A stretch of DNA of 64,000 bases. It comes from Sphaerosporella brunnea. Taxonomy: Eukaryota > Ascomycota > Pezizomycetes > Pezizales > Pyronemataceae. Position 1 is the stretch's first letter; every line of letters begins with the position of its first letter. Location: the NCBI GenBank assembly GCA_008704415.1, contig VXIS01000122.1:1-64000 (forward strand), written 5' to 3'. The notes below the pieces were generated by a model. That model was not told the origin of the DNA. It made no database searches and saw only the letters and a list, made by a program, of their open reading frames with translations. This document shows, piece after piece, positions 1 through 10,812 of this stretch. The position numbers and the translations under genes are program-made.

Positions 1-2
1 AC

Positions 3-818
3 AAACAGGCAGACTGGTCTCGTCATCTCTGGCGTGTTGAGCACGCCTTCAACCACTCTCCTTCCACCACCATCAAGCGTACCCCTCACGAAGTTCAATT
101 TGGTCATATCCCTCGCATTTTACCAGTTGAATTCGATTCGAATGTCCCTGCAGTCAATGAGTACCTCGAGCAGCAAAAGATCAACAATGCTGTGGCTCGA
201 GATGCATTGCTGGCAGCACGTCACCGCCAGGCAAGCATTGCTGCCAAGCGTAGGAATCCTAAGGTTCAACTTCAGGTTGGACAATGGGTGTTTTACAAGA
301 GACGTTCTCGAGGGAAGGGCAAGGTTAGGAAGCTTATGGAAGTTTGGGAAGGGCCCTACAGGATCACAAAAGTCGATGAGGATACAGGCAACTGCACACT
401 TGAACTCCCCAAGAACAAGCGTGTTTATCCCATCTTCGCCCAGGACAAACTCAAGCTCTTCCAGCGAATTTCAGACAAGACAATTCCGCCTCCTCCCTCC
501 AGCTACGATGACGAAGAAGAAGACGACCACACTCTCTACAACATCAAGGAGATTCTCGACCACAAGAAGATTAACGGTATCGATTACTGGTATATCTCTT
601 GGGAGAATTATGGACCTGAAAACAACTCTTGGGAACCTGATGAGAATGTACGCAACACTGGCGCTGATTCCATCCAGGAATTCCTTTCGAAGAGGACCCA
701 GGACTACACCTCCACCGCAGTCACTCTTCCTCCCGATTTTTTCTTTCCTTCTGATGATTCTTTCTGTTCTTCTCCTATGTCATCTATTGCTTCTTCCGCT
801 TTTGAAGTACGTGAGTAA
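3..818 (+). CDS. Ty3/gypsy chromovirus polyprotein, integrase C-terminus and chromodomain (5' partial)
   Basis: Open from the window edge to TAA at 816-818. The first ~60 residues read as the end of an integrase core (HAFNHSPS, RTPHEVQFG). A GPY/F-type module follows (QVGQWVFYKRR, WEGPYRITKV, then PIFAQDKLKLF), and then a chromodomain (YWYISWENYGPENNSWEP). Chromodomains at the integrase C-terminus define chromoviruses, the main Ty3/gypsy group of fungi, and are thought to guide integration into chromatin. Upstream gag, protease, RT and RNase H lie outside the window, so intactness of the element is unknown. The stop is followed within 20 bp by a polypurine tract and the LTR, as expected. The tail after the chromodomain is Ser/Pro/Phe-rich. 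Confidence 0.9.
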   Translation, partial: KQADWSRHLWRVEHAFNHSPSTTIKRTPHEVQFGHIPRILPVEFDSNVPAVNEYLEQQKINNAVARDALLAARHRQASIAAKRRNPKVQLQVGQWVFYKRRSRGKGKVRKLMEVWEGPYRITKVDEDTGNCTLELPKNKRVYPIFAQDKLKLFQRISDKTIPPPPSSYDDEEEDDHTLYNIKEILDHKKINGIDYWYISWENYGPENNSWEPDENVRNTGADSIQEFLSKRTQDYTSTAVTLPPDFFFPSDDSFCSSPMSSIASSAFEVRE

Positions 819-845
819 CTGTTTCAACTGTTTTTTAAGGGGAAG

Positions 846-1357
846 TGTAAGATTATTACACTTACTATGGTTTCTTTCTTACGTATTTCCTTACTAAGAT
901 ATAAAACTATAAGGCAGTAACGATGGTATGATAACAGCATTCTACGAGTTTCCATTACTTTCTTTACTATGTTTTGTCACCATGTTTCTAGCACTTTCTA
1001 GCCCCTTCGATGCTACGTCACTTTGGAATCTTCTAGTTTCCACAAGGCAGACTTGCAGGTCTTCTAGACCATTCTTTCCTTAGTTTCGAATTTGCCACCA
1101 GATTGTTATCACATGATGTACTCAGCATCGTTGGCTATAAAAGCTACGAGCTTTTCCTACATTCATTCTTTTCTCTTCTTTCGATACGGCCTTTCGAGCA
1201 GCCCAGATTGTATCGACTATCATCAATAAATACTGAGTTGATCAGTGACCTGAGTGCGAGTATTCTCTTGGTATTTATCAAGTCAGATACACAAACGGTT
1301 CTGAGTTTATTTGCATCTGTGAAATAGCGGATCTTATAAGCTCACGAAAAGGTTACA
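846..1357 (+). repeat. 3' LTR of the chromovirus, with polypurine tract just upstream
   Basis: A purine run AAGGGGAAG (837-845) serves as the likely plus-strand primer. The LTR then opens with TGTAAG and is judged to close with GGTTACA at 1351-1357, giving TGTAA...TTACA ends. Inside are a TATA-like CTATAAAAG near 1134 and AATAAA near 1225, consistent with promoter and polyadenylation signals. The 5' LTR is outside the window, so the right boundary is inferred from the inverted ends only. Confidence 0.65.
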
Positions 1358-1385
1358 GCAGTACTTTGCCACAGGGAAATGACGG

Positions 1386-1414
1386 CACGAAAGTCAATCT
1401 TTTTCTAGTAGCAA
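1386..1414. repeat. Remnant of the TA-flanked TIR family also seen at 37.5-37.9 kb
   Basis: AAGTCAATCTTTTTCTAGTA followed by GCAAA is close to the sub-terminal part of the long inverted repeat at 37567-37590 and 37820-37848. Only this short segment is recognisable. It lies between the LTR and the rhodopsin-domain gene. Confidence 0.5.
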
Positions 1415-1527
1415 AAGTAGTTGTGACCGGACGTAAAAAATGGCACTTCAACCTCGCGACGCCACTGCCCGCCACTCGCCTGCAATAAACGGAGGGCAGA
1501 CATTGTGCGTGTGCGTGGCGAAGGTTG

Positions 1528-3014
1528 TTAGCGGGGTTTGCGTCCGTTGCAAGTCGCTTTATAATTGCCTTTGTCCTTCCCAGCCAAATGGCCAGTGCTC
1601 AATCTTTCCAAATCCCTCCGCCGCTTGGAGCTCATTTGCCTCTCCAGATCTGCCTCGTCATACTGCAGCTGCACTTCCACATCAACTCTGATCCCCGGGT
1701 TTCCACTCGCTCTCCCTGGGTTCAGCGAGCCCGCTGACTCGCTGTTATGGTCTCGATGATGTGGTGGGTTGTGCTCGAGTGAGATCTCCACCTCCTCGCC
1801 CAGCGTGACCATGAAGTTCTTCCGCTTTTGTCGCTTGGCGGCGCTGCCGCTGGAACGGGAGTATATGGAACGTCCGATGTCTTTCGTGGAAAATGGCGAG
1901 TCTTTTTTTCTGTCACCACAGCACATGCTGCGCAGTTGCACAAAGAGCGGTGTGATCATGGGGGCATTGTTTACAATGAAGCCGACACAGCTCTCCCGGA
2001 CAGTCCACTGGGCCATAAGGATACTAGAGTACAGATCCTGGAAGACGAATGCAGAACGAAGGATGGCGGCGATCGTTACGAAGATACCGGCTCCGAAGAG
2101 AAGCGTGATGATGATTTTCCGGTGCAATGGCATAGTTGACTTGATGAATATGGGAAGCGGAATGTGGATTAGGTACATGTCCGTACCGACGTTGAGAATC
2201 AAGATTACGACATGCTTTGCCAGACCTTGGGTGCAGTGTGCTGGAAGTAAATTAGCAAGCCTCGGGTGTATGTTGGGATTGTTCACTCACAGCCCGGATC
2301 TGGTATCACTTGCCAGTTTTTGTGAAATGGAACGCACTCAGCCATAGTCGTGACGAAAACAAGGATATAAGTGCAGAGAACAAGCCACAGTGCGATCCTA
2401 ATCTTCCTTTGCGCATCCGCCAAGCCCTGGAAAAGACGCCTGAAGAAGAAACACATGCCTAAGCAATTGTGAGCTTAGATTCTGACATGACACCATATCG
2501 GAGAAGAAGGGGGGGGGGGGTCAGATTTACAAGCCTTCGACAACCACACGGTCATTCCATATTCAATCCAACCGGAGATAAATAGCTTCGAAGCCAGTAT
2601 GTTGTCTTTGATTTGCTCCGGTGTTCTGGTGGCTCGTACTGCCGGAGGCATGTTATTCGATCCGCCAAGTCCAGCAATGAAATGGATCTGAATCGTCTCC
2701 ATGGCATAGACAAGCTATGAAGCTGTCAGTAAAACCGTCATGAAGGAGCGAAATTGAAAGCCCACCCCAGCAACGAGCATGATGTAGTCATCCGGGTCGA
2801 ATCGAGAGATGGGCACTGAAATAATCCGTCCAATGGTTCTCAGAATGATGGTAATCCAAGCGACGCCCAAAAACGTCCATGCCTCAATCCGGAGATTCTC
2901 TGCACTCTTCAACGCCTTAGCCATTAGCTCCTGTTGGTCCGCCATTGCATCGGACGTCATGCCAGTCGCAGTCCCCGTGGCTATTGAGGTCGCCGTTGCC
3001 ACGAATGTTGCCAT
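1528..3014 (-). CDS. Fungal rhodopsin-domain (PTH11/SAT4-like) integral membrane protein
   Basis: Spliced model: 3014-2766, 2714-2531, 2458-2291, 2240-1528 (437 aa). All three introns have GT-AG ends and keep phase. Reading order: Ser/Thr-rich start, then membrane segments beginning LRIEAWTFLGVAWITIILRT with the loop FDPDDYIML; a tyrosine-containing segment (WIEYGMTVW); a helix with CVPFHKNW; then the PGSHCTQG motif after the third intron, followed by NVGTDMYLIHIPLPIF. This C-x-PF...W...PG-x-x-C pattern and the D-rich loops are typical of the fungal seven-helix rhodopsin-like family. The last ~150 residues are a charged cytosolic tail. Several family members are surface sensors; the ligand cannot be told here. 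ATG 3014 was chosen as the first ATG in the open stretch before the first helix. ATG 2946 (MADQQ) is an alternative start. Confidence 0.8.
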
Positions 3015-4438
3015 GTCGGTTGCTTCCCGGTTTGGCGGAGCTGGGAAGTGTTGTACTTTTTGGCAACCGTGAATGTTTTCCCAAAGGGCTGGTGACGAAC
3101 AGACAGAGTACTTAGGTCCCAGGAGCTGCTCCAGCAATCCGATATCCCACACAAACGCCCTTGTATCTAACCAAAAAGAAAGGGGCGCTATGGTTAGTCA
3201 TGGATGAGGAAACCTGAGCTGCAATTGGAAAGTAAAGTTGCGGAAACCCCATGCTTTGGCTCCGTCGACATCGAAGATTTCGCTGTTCCAACCACAGGAG
3301 AGTCGGCAGCGCAACCTGTTCTCTTGTTCTCTTAAAAAGGTGTTTCATGATCGAGCCTTCAAAAGGAGCCTTGACGATAGACCCTTTGATGAGAAGATCC
3401 ATCGCTTGCTGTTTCAATGGCGAAAAAGTGAGATGAAGCTAAGGCTGCTAAGTTGTGTAACGAGAACGGGTTTTCTGGACCCTTCTCTTGCATAAACATT
3501 TGGTGGAAGCCTAGGTAGTTGGTCGGCCCGCAGATCTTGTTGGCCGCGCAGTTGCGGTCTTGTCTCGCGCTTGCGATCGTGAGGCTTGTTTTCGCGCTGC
3601 ATAGGGTATAGATTCTGCATACTCGCGTAGTAGACATACATCACAATGGTTGAGATCTTCGGGATGTGTTCCATGGTACCAGTGATTTCCATACCTACTC
3701 CTCGAAAGCAGTTTAACCCCAATAACCCCCCGCAGAACCTGAGACAAAGGGCCTTCTTCTGAATCGCTCCTGGGAGAATTTACAGGTCCTGTGAAAGCCT
3801 CTGCACACAGTTGTTCCGGGTATATGAGAGCCAAGATATAGCTCGGCTGCTCCGGATTCATGGAGCTTGAAACCGTAGTCTTGGGTACGTATGAATATGT
3901 AGCTGCAGTCAGTTTAAAACTCCACGCCAGGCCGGATTTACTCAAAACAAGAAAAATTTGCGCTCAGATGAAAGGCCGCTTTGGGTGGGAAATTATTCTT
4001 TTGACGTAGTTCTTCAATGTCAAGTTGCGGGTCTCTTTGTGATCATTGGGCACTGACTCAACTTTGAAGCTGCACTCCTTCCCGGCCGCTCTCAGAATAA
4101 ATACTTCGTTCGCGTTACACGGCGACTCCAAATGCGTGGCGCCTCCAACATTGTCATACTATCCCAGTCGGGCTATCGAGTTTGTGCCGCACGTTGGCCA
4201 CGTGGGGCATACTGTGTTAGTAAGCACAAGGGAACTCCGTTGGGAAAAATGTTCGAGTTCTCGATGCCCATATCGATACTGTAGGAGTTTTGTGGTATCT
4301 GGAAATCGGTATTGCGATTTTCAGTAGAAGCCCCGGCTGGTAACTAGAGTAATAGGTATATAGCGGAGGAAGGTGATCGTTTGGGCATAGACAACCCGCA
4401 TTGTTTGTCTCATGAAGCCGTTACTGATAGGTTCTAGA
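3015..4438. other. No assignable gene
   Basis: Several minus-strand reading frames of 90-145 codons overlap between 3112 and 3945, but none shows a domain I recognise and splice joins are ambiguous. A decayed or lineage-specific gene is possible. Nothing is seen between 3950 and 4438. Confidence 0.4.
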
Positions 4439-5670
4439 TTCAATCATAATGTATTCGGCCGCTTGCGGCCATGACATATAGGTAAAACAGAATCATCGCT
4501 ACCCCTAGGCTCGGGGTCCTACTCTGGGGCCTGCTCCTCCGAAGGAAAGAAAATCAAGGAAATCGCAAAAAGTATACAGAAAGGACTGTGTTTCACCCCC
4601 TCTTCAACCCCGCACGTCCGGAGCCCGCTGCTCCCTCTCCTTCCCCTTCTCCTTCTTCTTTTTTCCCCCCTATGGGCTTGCGAGGCCTGTGCGTCTTGGT
4701 GTCAGCGGCTTCGCCTATGAAAATGTTGATGCTTACACCACCACCTCGAGCCGCTTGGGCCCAAGACGGGACGCCCCTCCCAGTAGGTTGTGTCGCGGTG
4801 CGGCACGAGGGCCGCCTGCGTTTCTTCCTTTCGACCTTCGTCCACCCTTCTTTCGCCTCAGTCTTATCGCGAGGGGGGGTCGGGTCTGGCACGTCTCGCT
4901 TGCCAGGCGTTGGGCGCACGACCAGTGCGTCACTCGGCCCTGCATGCTTCGAATGCATCAAGGAGGGGGGGAGACCTCCCGTGCGTGTTTCGTCGGCGGT
5001 TGCGTCGGGCTCGGCGGCCGGAGCGTTTGCGTTTCGATTTTGCCGCAGCCGGTGTTGCCGTAGGCAGGGTGGCCGGTGCAGGCTTTGGTGTTTGTGTCGC
5101 TTGCGTCGCCGTGGTAGACAGCGAGGCAGGCGGTGCCTGGCGCGGTGTTTGGGTTGCTGAATCCGTAAACCATTGTGGCGTAGGCGTAGGCGTGGGCGGC
5201 GGAGGCGACGGTTGGTTCGCCAGCGCCGCTGTGACTTTTTCCTCGAGCTCCGAGATCCGAGCCAGGAGCATTTTGTTCTGCTCCCACGTATCCTCGAAAG
5301 CTGTCCGGAGGCGTTCGGACTGAAAGTTCAAGCGTTTACAGACTATCGTGGAGATGGCGGCGAGAAGCCGACCCGCAGGCATGTTCACTGTCGTGGCCTG
5401 AATCTCCTCCTGAAGCTCCTTCATCTCTTCATCCCCGTCGCTCGCCGCCGTGGCCGGAGGAGGGTTATGCACCTCCGTCCATTCAGCAAGCACGTGGGCA
5501 GCCTCCGCTCGTTGTCGTGTGAAGACTTCGAGGAGCTCACGGCGAGTACGACCTATGAGTACTTCGCGACACGTTCCTCCCGCATGGCCGAACATCCCGC
5601 ACCGAGCGCACGGAGTGTTGGGGCTTCCCGACTTCGGGAAGAAAGAGGAGTGGTAGGGCATTGAGGTCAA
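4439..5670 (-). mobile_element. ORF1-only LINE-like element, copy 1
   Basis: Gag-like ORF1 is followed directly by a ~150-bp 3' untranslated region shared almost base for base with the copy at 11687-12509. The 3' end carries the perfect hairpin GGCCGCTTGCGGCC (4457-4470) and ends at ATTATGATTGAA (read on the minus strand). No reverse transcriptase lies between ORF1 and the 3' end. The 5' boundary is not defined; related leader may continue to about 5870. Confidence 0.7.
4593..5670 (-). pseudogene. Gag-like ORF1 with CCHC zinc knuckle, two frameshifts
   Basis: The N-terminal part (from ATG at 5670) has one zinc knuckle, CARCGMFGHAGGTC, about 20 residues in. It is followed by an alpha-helical, coiled-coil-like region (ERLRTAF, ARISELEEKV) and a Pro/Thr-rich linker. 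Comparison with copy 2 shows the frame must shift once near 5040 (SKRKRS to GPPSP) and again in the poly-C run near 4965 (SPPP to LMHSKHAGP). The C-terminal part has the basic KVERKKRRRPS motif and PSWAQ-ARGGGVSIN before the stop at 4593. It would have been an RNA-binding ORF1 protein. The two breaks make it non-functional as written. Confidence 0.75.
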
Positions 5671-6691
5671 AGTTGGGTTCGTGATGGTGTGTATAAACCA
5701 GAGAGCACCACGTTGCGGCGGTACCGAATCTCTACGGTATGGGTAAAGCTTTCGCTATGTTGGATTGAGAGATGGATGCTGAGAGAAATAAATCCGGGTA
5801 GGTATTTATTACACGCGCGATCAATTCGAAGAAGAAGTTGAAGAGTGTTGTGGTGGTGGTGATGAGAGGCCACTACTAGGTATACACCGCCACAGCCGGA
5901 TTGAACAAAGCGGGTTGCAACCTATAGCTATAATTTCCCGCTTGGGAAAGCCATGGAGCTAGGTTGTGTCGAGACACGATATGGAGAAAAATCTCGGAAT
6001 AAAGGGATTTCGCAATTGAGAGAGAGGCCTCGACTAGCTAGAGGCCTTGACGGATATATGGAGAAACTGTAGGTTCAGCCCGAGGTTTAGTCTTTTGTTC
6101 TGTGAAGGGCAATACAGAACCATCTGGTCCCCTGCCACCTGAAGTCTCTACAGAGACAGCGCAAAATTCTGCCATTCGTCGTTGATTCATGCAAAAACTT
6201 CTCCCTGTAAGTTATACTAGGAACTTCACTGCCATTCCTTGGACGTAGGCTAATTACCATGTATTTGAGAACCAAAGTACACTTGAGCACCGTTGGTTCA
6301 TTTCCATCACAACTACTCCATGTGCAGTTTGGGTGGCACCCTCTCGTAAGATTGGTATTTCCCATTGCCGAGCTACATGATCACATTGACCATTACTGGA
6401 AATCATAAAGTTGAGACAAGAGATGTTGCTTCCACCGCCGCAGAAGAGCTCCGCCTATCCGTGTGACAGTTCATGACGAAGTGTTGGGCAGCTGCAGGCT
6501 CCCGTGTGTGCATGTTTGATGCCAAATCTTTGCCTAGTAGCCGAGAGTCCACCAGGAAGATTGGAAAAAAATGAGACAAAGAGAGGGAAGACTGTACAAA
6601 CGACATGTCTCTTTTCATATAAACCATAGCGCTTCCATCGCCTGAATTCCACTGAAACCGTCATCCACCTTATCGATATCACCACCATAGG
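5671..6691. other. Probable element leader, then no recognisable gene
   Basis: 5671-5870 may be the leader of the element on the minus strand. It includes a single arm of the mariner-like MITE at 5721-5740. From 5880 to 6691 only short overlapping reading frames are present, none recognised. The last ~100 bases probably contain the promoter and leader of the helicase gene. Confidence 0.4.
5721..5740. repeat. Solo terminal-repeat arm of the ATACCGTAGAG MITE family
   Basis: ACCGAATCTCTACGGTAT matches the right terminal repeat of the MITEs at 13491-13611 and 34687-34820. No partner arm is seen nearby. Confidence 0.55.
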
Positions 6692-9153
6692 ATGATGTTC
6701 AGGAGCATCATAAAAGCGGCTATGGCCACTCGCCAACATCACAGAGCTGGACTTCCAGCACTTGCGAGAACGAGTTTATACCTAGTCCAACACTTGTCGA
6801 ATTCTGCTGTACGTACATTCATAGCGGCAACTCCAAAGGCTGCGGTGTCATCGCTGACAGTTTGGAGGCGAATTCAAACCGGTCCAAGCTACCGCAGATT
6901 GCAGGAAAGCCATCTCTTAGGAGACGTCGCAAGAACGCAAACGACGATGTTCCCCAGAAGCTCCCCCCGATGTCAGAGCAGCAACGCAAAGTACTCGAAG
7001 TGATGCGGGAAACGAATAAGAACATCAAAGTTGTGGCATGCCCCGGTTCAGGAAAAACGACCGTTGCCTTACACATGGCTTCCAAGCTGCCAAACCGGCG
7101 CCTCCTCCTGGTGTTGTACAACCAAGACCCCAAGGCGGAGATAAAGGAGAAGGCTAAACGTCACGGGCTCGAAAATATAGCTGCCTACAACTACCACAGT
7201 CTTGGTTATACCCACTACGGTCTTACCGAGTGCGCTACGGATGAGGGATTGAAGAGAATCCTTTCTGAAAATCTCCCGATGGTCAAGCCTTTGGAGCCAT
7301 TTGATACGGTGGTGCTGGACGAACAGCAAGATATGAAGCCGGTTTATTATGAGTTTATGAAGAAGGTCCTGCGGGATGCGGCCGCCGCTGGGAGTACAAC
7401 CGACCCGACATTGGTCGCTTTGGGAGATCCACATCAGGCGATATACGGCTTTTCGGGAGCTAATTATCGATACCTCACAATGGCGGACCATAAGGAGGTG
7501 TTTGGGACGGTGCCAGGGGGCAATCGCGAGTGGGTAGAAATCAACTTCCCCGAAACGAGGAGACTTCCCGCACGACATGTGGAATTCCTGAACGAAGTCG
7601 ACCCAAGCCAGAAGTTACAAGCAAGCGGGGATCATGGGCATCCTGGTCGGTTAAGGCTTTGTATTTGCGACAAGCCTGGGCTGAAGAAAGTGATAAAGGA
7701 CATTCAAGACTTTGTTGATGAGTACGGAGCGGAAAATGTCATGATATTGACAAGCTCAGTCAGATACGACGAGTGGGTCCAATACGTTACCAACCAACTT
7801 TCTTACCGTGGAATCCCGGTCTCCGTACCTGTTGATTCTGAAAGCCGTGGAGTCGGGACTTCCCGTGCCAAAAAGGGTAAACTTTTGGTCTCAACACCTC
7901 ATAAGGCGAAAGGGCTGGAGCGTCAATGCGTCATTGTCTTTGGTTGCAGTTCGAGCACCAGCTTCGGCAGCCCAGGACCTGATGGACCGATATCCCCGAG
8001 CTTTTGGGTCGCGATAACCCGGTCCAGAGATTTGCTTTACCTGGTTCGCAACGTTGAAGACGCGCCTTTGCCCGCCCTGGGCCCTGAGAAATTCAAAGAG
8101 GGCGAGGTTTTGACTTATACGGATTTGGACCTTCGAGAAGTAGATAGCGCTGCAAACGAACCACAGCAAGAGCGACCCATGCGGACCTCGTTTAAAACCA
8201 CCACTTTGACCAGGTTCTTGGAAGAAAAAGTGCTCTCCCAATGTCGGGACCTTTTAAGTTTCGAACAACTATCAAAGCCACACTGCGACATCCAATTAGA
8301 AACCGAAATGCCGATGAGGAAGAAGGGCCTGTGGGAAGCGGTTGAGAACATAACTCGCACAGCCATACCGGCCATCTACGCTTTGGAGACTGGCCAAGGC
8401 TGTGGGGCACTTCAGAAAGTCTTCGATGACGCGGGACGCCTTTTAAGCGGAAAGCTTTTGAGCGGAAGGCTTTTGAACGGAAAGTTTCGATATCTACGCC
8501 AACACCTGCTCGATATAAAGGAACGAAAAGAGACCGAAAACGTCCTTTCTACTTCCGAGATATTGTTTTTGGCAAACCTCTATGGGTGCATGCGATCTGG
8601 ATATATTGCACAATTGCTCAATGTACCTTTAGAGAGCTACTCCTGGCTTCCGGAGGAAAAGAGGCAGCAAATCTGCCGAAATATGGAAGAATGTGGAGTT
8701 CCACGCTTCGGCATCTCCCACGAGATGAAGATTGGTGGCATGTTTGAAGTAGCAGATCCCCAGAATGATGGGAAAACTGTGAAAGTGACTGTGAAAGGAC
8801 AGCCCAATATACTCAGAAATGGGACGCCAGGAATCTGGACCATCTTTACGGGAGTTCTGTCACCTTCTGAGGTTTTGAAGGCCACGCTGGAAGCCGCCAT
8901 ACTAGAACAACAAAGCCAGTCAGCAACAGTCGCCCTCTGTTTTGTCAACCCACTCACAGGAGAAGCCCTTCAGGCAAAAGCGAGAAAGAAGGGCACATTT
9001 TTGGAGGTCGTTCAGACGATCCTTCTCGCCCATTGCCAAGAAGGGGGAAAACTTCCGAAAACCGATGAAGAGTTTCTAGAGGAAGTCAGGATGGGGCTCA
9101 ATAGTAGTTCTCTTTCATCACCTTTCTTCCCCGCCTGGGTGGGCAAACGCTAG
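6692..9153 (+). CDS. UvrD/Rep-type superfamily 1A DNA helicase, possibly mitochondrial
   Basis: The long frame carries a full SF1A motif set: Walker A ACPGSGKTT; motif II DTVVLDEQQD (DEQQD in place of the usual DExxD variants); motif III GDPHQAIYGFSGA; motif IV region NFPETRRLP; motif V STPHKAKGLE; motif VI FWVAITRSRD. These couple ATP hydrolysis to 3'-5' strand unwinding in this family. The frame has no in-frame ATG before 6970. A 59-bp GT-AG intron (6809-6867, branch-like CTGAC at 6854) joins it in phase to a 39-codon exon from ATG 6692. That exon is rich in Arg, Ala and Ser and lacks acidic residues, like a mitochondrial presequence. The spliced product is 800 aa; starting at 6970 gives 727 aa with the core intact. 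A Leu/Gly/Arg repeat (RLLSGKLLSGRLLNGKF) lies in the C-terminal half. The C-terminal third is unrecognised. Transposon debris lies directly downstream. Confidence 0.8.
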
Positions 9154-9394
9154 ACCAAGGGGTTCTCAAGTAAAGAACGTAGTGTTTTAGGCTTTCGTTG
9201 GAGGTCAGATTGTTTGTTTCCAAGTCATGAGTACTGCTTTCAAGTTTATGGTGTGCATGTCCACCTACTCTTTGCTGTGTTTGTTATATCGGGTGAAAAA
9301 TAGCACTTCTTAAGTTCATGTATCAATCGGGCTGACGCCAGTTACTGCGGCGCGACGATTTATACAACATGTGTTCTATCCTGCTGAGCAAATT

Positions 9395-10399
9395 GTACTG
9401 GCGACCAACTGGCCAGTTTACCTGGTGGCCGTGTCATCACAGAGCCACAGGAGGGGGCTGCCCAGGCCGCCGCTATGTGGCAGGAGCCTACCAACGACGC
9501 CATCGCTGTCTACACGGATGGGCCCAGGCTTGGTAACGGCAATTGCGCTTATGCGGCAGTCACCCGCAACGATAGACGACCCAATGGATGGTCGTGCAAC
9601 GCCAAATACATCGGCAGAAACAAGGAGGCATATGACGCCGAGATGTTCGGCATCGCCGCAGGCCTCGAACTGGCACGCCAACGGCTACCCAGCAACGCTC
9701 CCACTGGGATAGTCCGCGTCTTTACGGACGCACAAGCCGCCTTGGGGAGGCTACGTGACGACACCCCCGGCCCGGGGCAGTGGCTCCTACCCAGGATCGC
9801 CCGCGCCGAGGACGCGCTGTTGGCGGCAGGTTGGACAACCGAGTTCCGGTGCCAGGCCACCACGGGATCCTCGGAAATGAACTTGCCGATCAGCGGGCAA
9901 AGGAAGCCGCTGAACACCGAGGCGACTCCGCTAGCTCCGCATCAGAGCCTGCCGGAGTGCTCGACATGACGTCGCTCGCGCACGTCGCCAGAGCAACCAC
10001 CCAAGCCAAGCTGCGGGACCGTGTAATGTGGCTGCGGCAACAAGAGCTACTACAAGACCCGCCGGTCACCGAAGATGGACCCCACGGCGGCCAAGGCTCC
10101 GAAGGCACTCGCCTCGCGTTTTTTATCAACTGAAGCTCAACAAGACACAGACCGCCCCCTACCTGGCATGGAAAAACAGGGGAACCGATGACAGGTGCTG
10201 GTTTTGCAGAAAGGCCCCGACGCAAACCAGGGAGCATCTCTTCAAGAACTGTGCCAGATGGCGGAAAGAACACATTGTGTTGTGGAGAACGGTGGCAGAG
10301 GCCACGGAACGAGATGGAAAGAAAGGGAGTGGGAGGAAGAAGGTCCCCACTCCCATCAAGGTCCTGTTAGCAGATGATCGATTTGGCCAGAATCTGTAG
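9395..10399 (+). pseudogene. 5'-truncated LINE: RNase H and C-terminal zinc finger, frameshifted
   Basis: The first frame (to 9969) holds an RNase H fold: AVYTDGP with the first Asp, EAYDAEMFG with the Glu, VRVFTDAQAAL with the next Asp. A shift leads to VPGHHGILGNELADQRAKEA, the final RNase H motif. A further shift near 10115 leads to the LINE C-terminal finger CWFCRKAPTQTREHLFKNC and a basic tail. The order (RNase H then CCHC) is that of fungal Tad/I-type non-LTR retrotransposons. The endonuclease and reverse transcriptase are missing, as expected of 5' truncation. At least two frameshifts make it dead. Confidence 0.8.
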
Positions 10400-10654
10400 G
10401 TAAAGAAGTGGAAAGTGGCGACTAGACTAGGTGCTTGAGGATCCAATAGTCCAACCTTTATAATGGTAGAGGAAAGATCCAAGTGGCTGTTGACATCAGG
10501 AAGGGTGGAACTTGTGAGAGGCGCCGTCGGGTACAAAAGCTACGGGCTCGAGTTCCGAGGCAAGAACCCGTCATCGAGTGTAGAAGTATGAAAAGTAGAC
10601 GACGCTATATCAGTTCAAACCCCCCCCATACTCATATCCCCTCGATAAAAATTC
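10400..10654. other. Probable LINE 3' untranslated region, otherwise empty
   Basis: No coding signal. The stretch follows the dead LINE frame and ends with a C-run and a TA-rich segment just before the tRNA-like unit. Confidence 0.35.
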
Positions 10655-10812
10655 CCCTATGGCGCAAGTGGTAAGAGTTGCCTACGTCACAGGCGTGCTT
10701 CCGGTTCGAATCCGGCCATGGGGGGGTTTCTCCTCTTCGCCCTGCGTGCCCTCTTGGGCCCGGGGCGGAAGGTTTTGTTCCTGGGGCGTACATCGAGGAC
10801 GCGTGTTTTTTT
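10655..10812 (+). repeat. tRNA-like sequence with A and B boxes, SINE-like or degenerate tRNA
   Basis: CCCTATG (10655-10661) pairs with CATGGGG (10717-10723) as an acceptor-like stem. An A-box-like TGGCGCAAGTGG and a consensus B box GGTTCGAATCC are present. A stem TGCCT/AGGCG closes a 7-base loop ACGTCAC, which would place GTC (Asp) as anticodon. The loop lacks the universal U33, about two bases are missing between acceptor and D arm, and the T stem has a mismatch. A functional tRNA is therefore unlikely. A T-run at 10804-10812 could end a Pol III transcript. Confidence 0.5.

Noticed and set aside
4588..5664. Several plus-strand frames rich in Arg, Cys and Gly
   Set aside because: Mirror images of the LINE ORF1 on the minus strand.
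10655..10724. Functional tRNA-Asp
   Set aside because: Missing bases between acceptor and D arm, no U33, T-stem mismatch.
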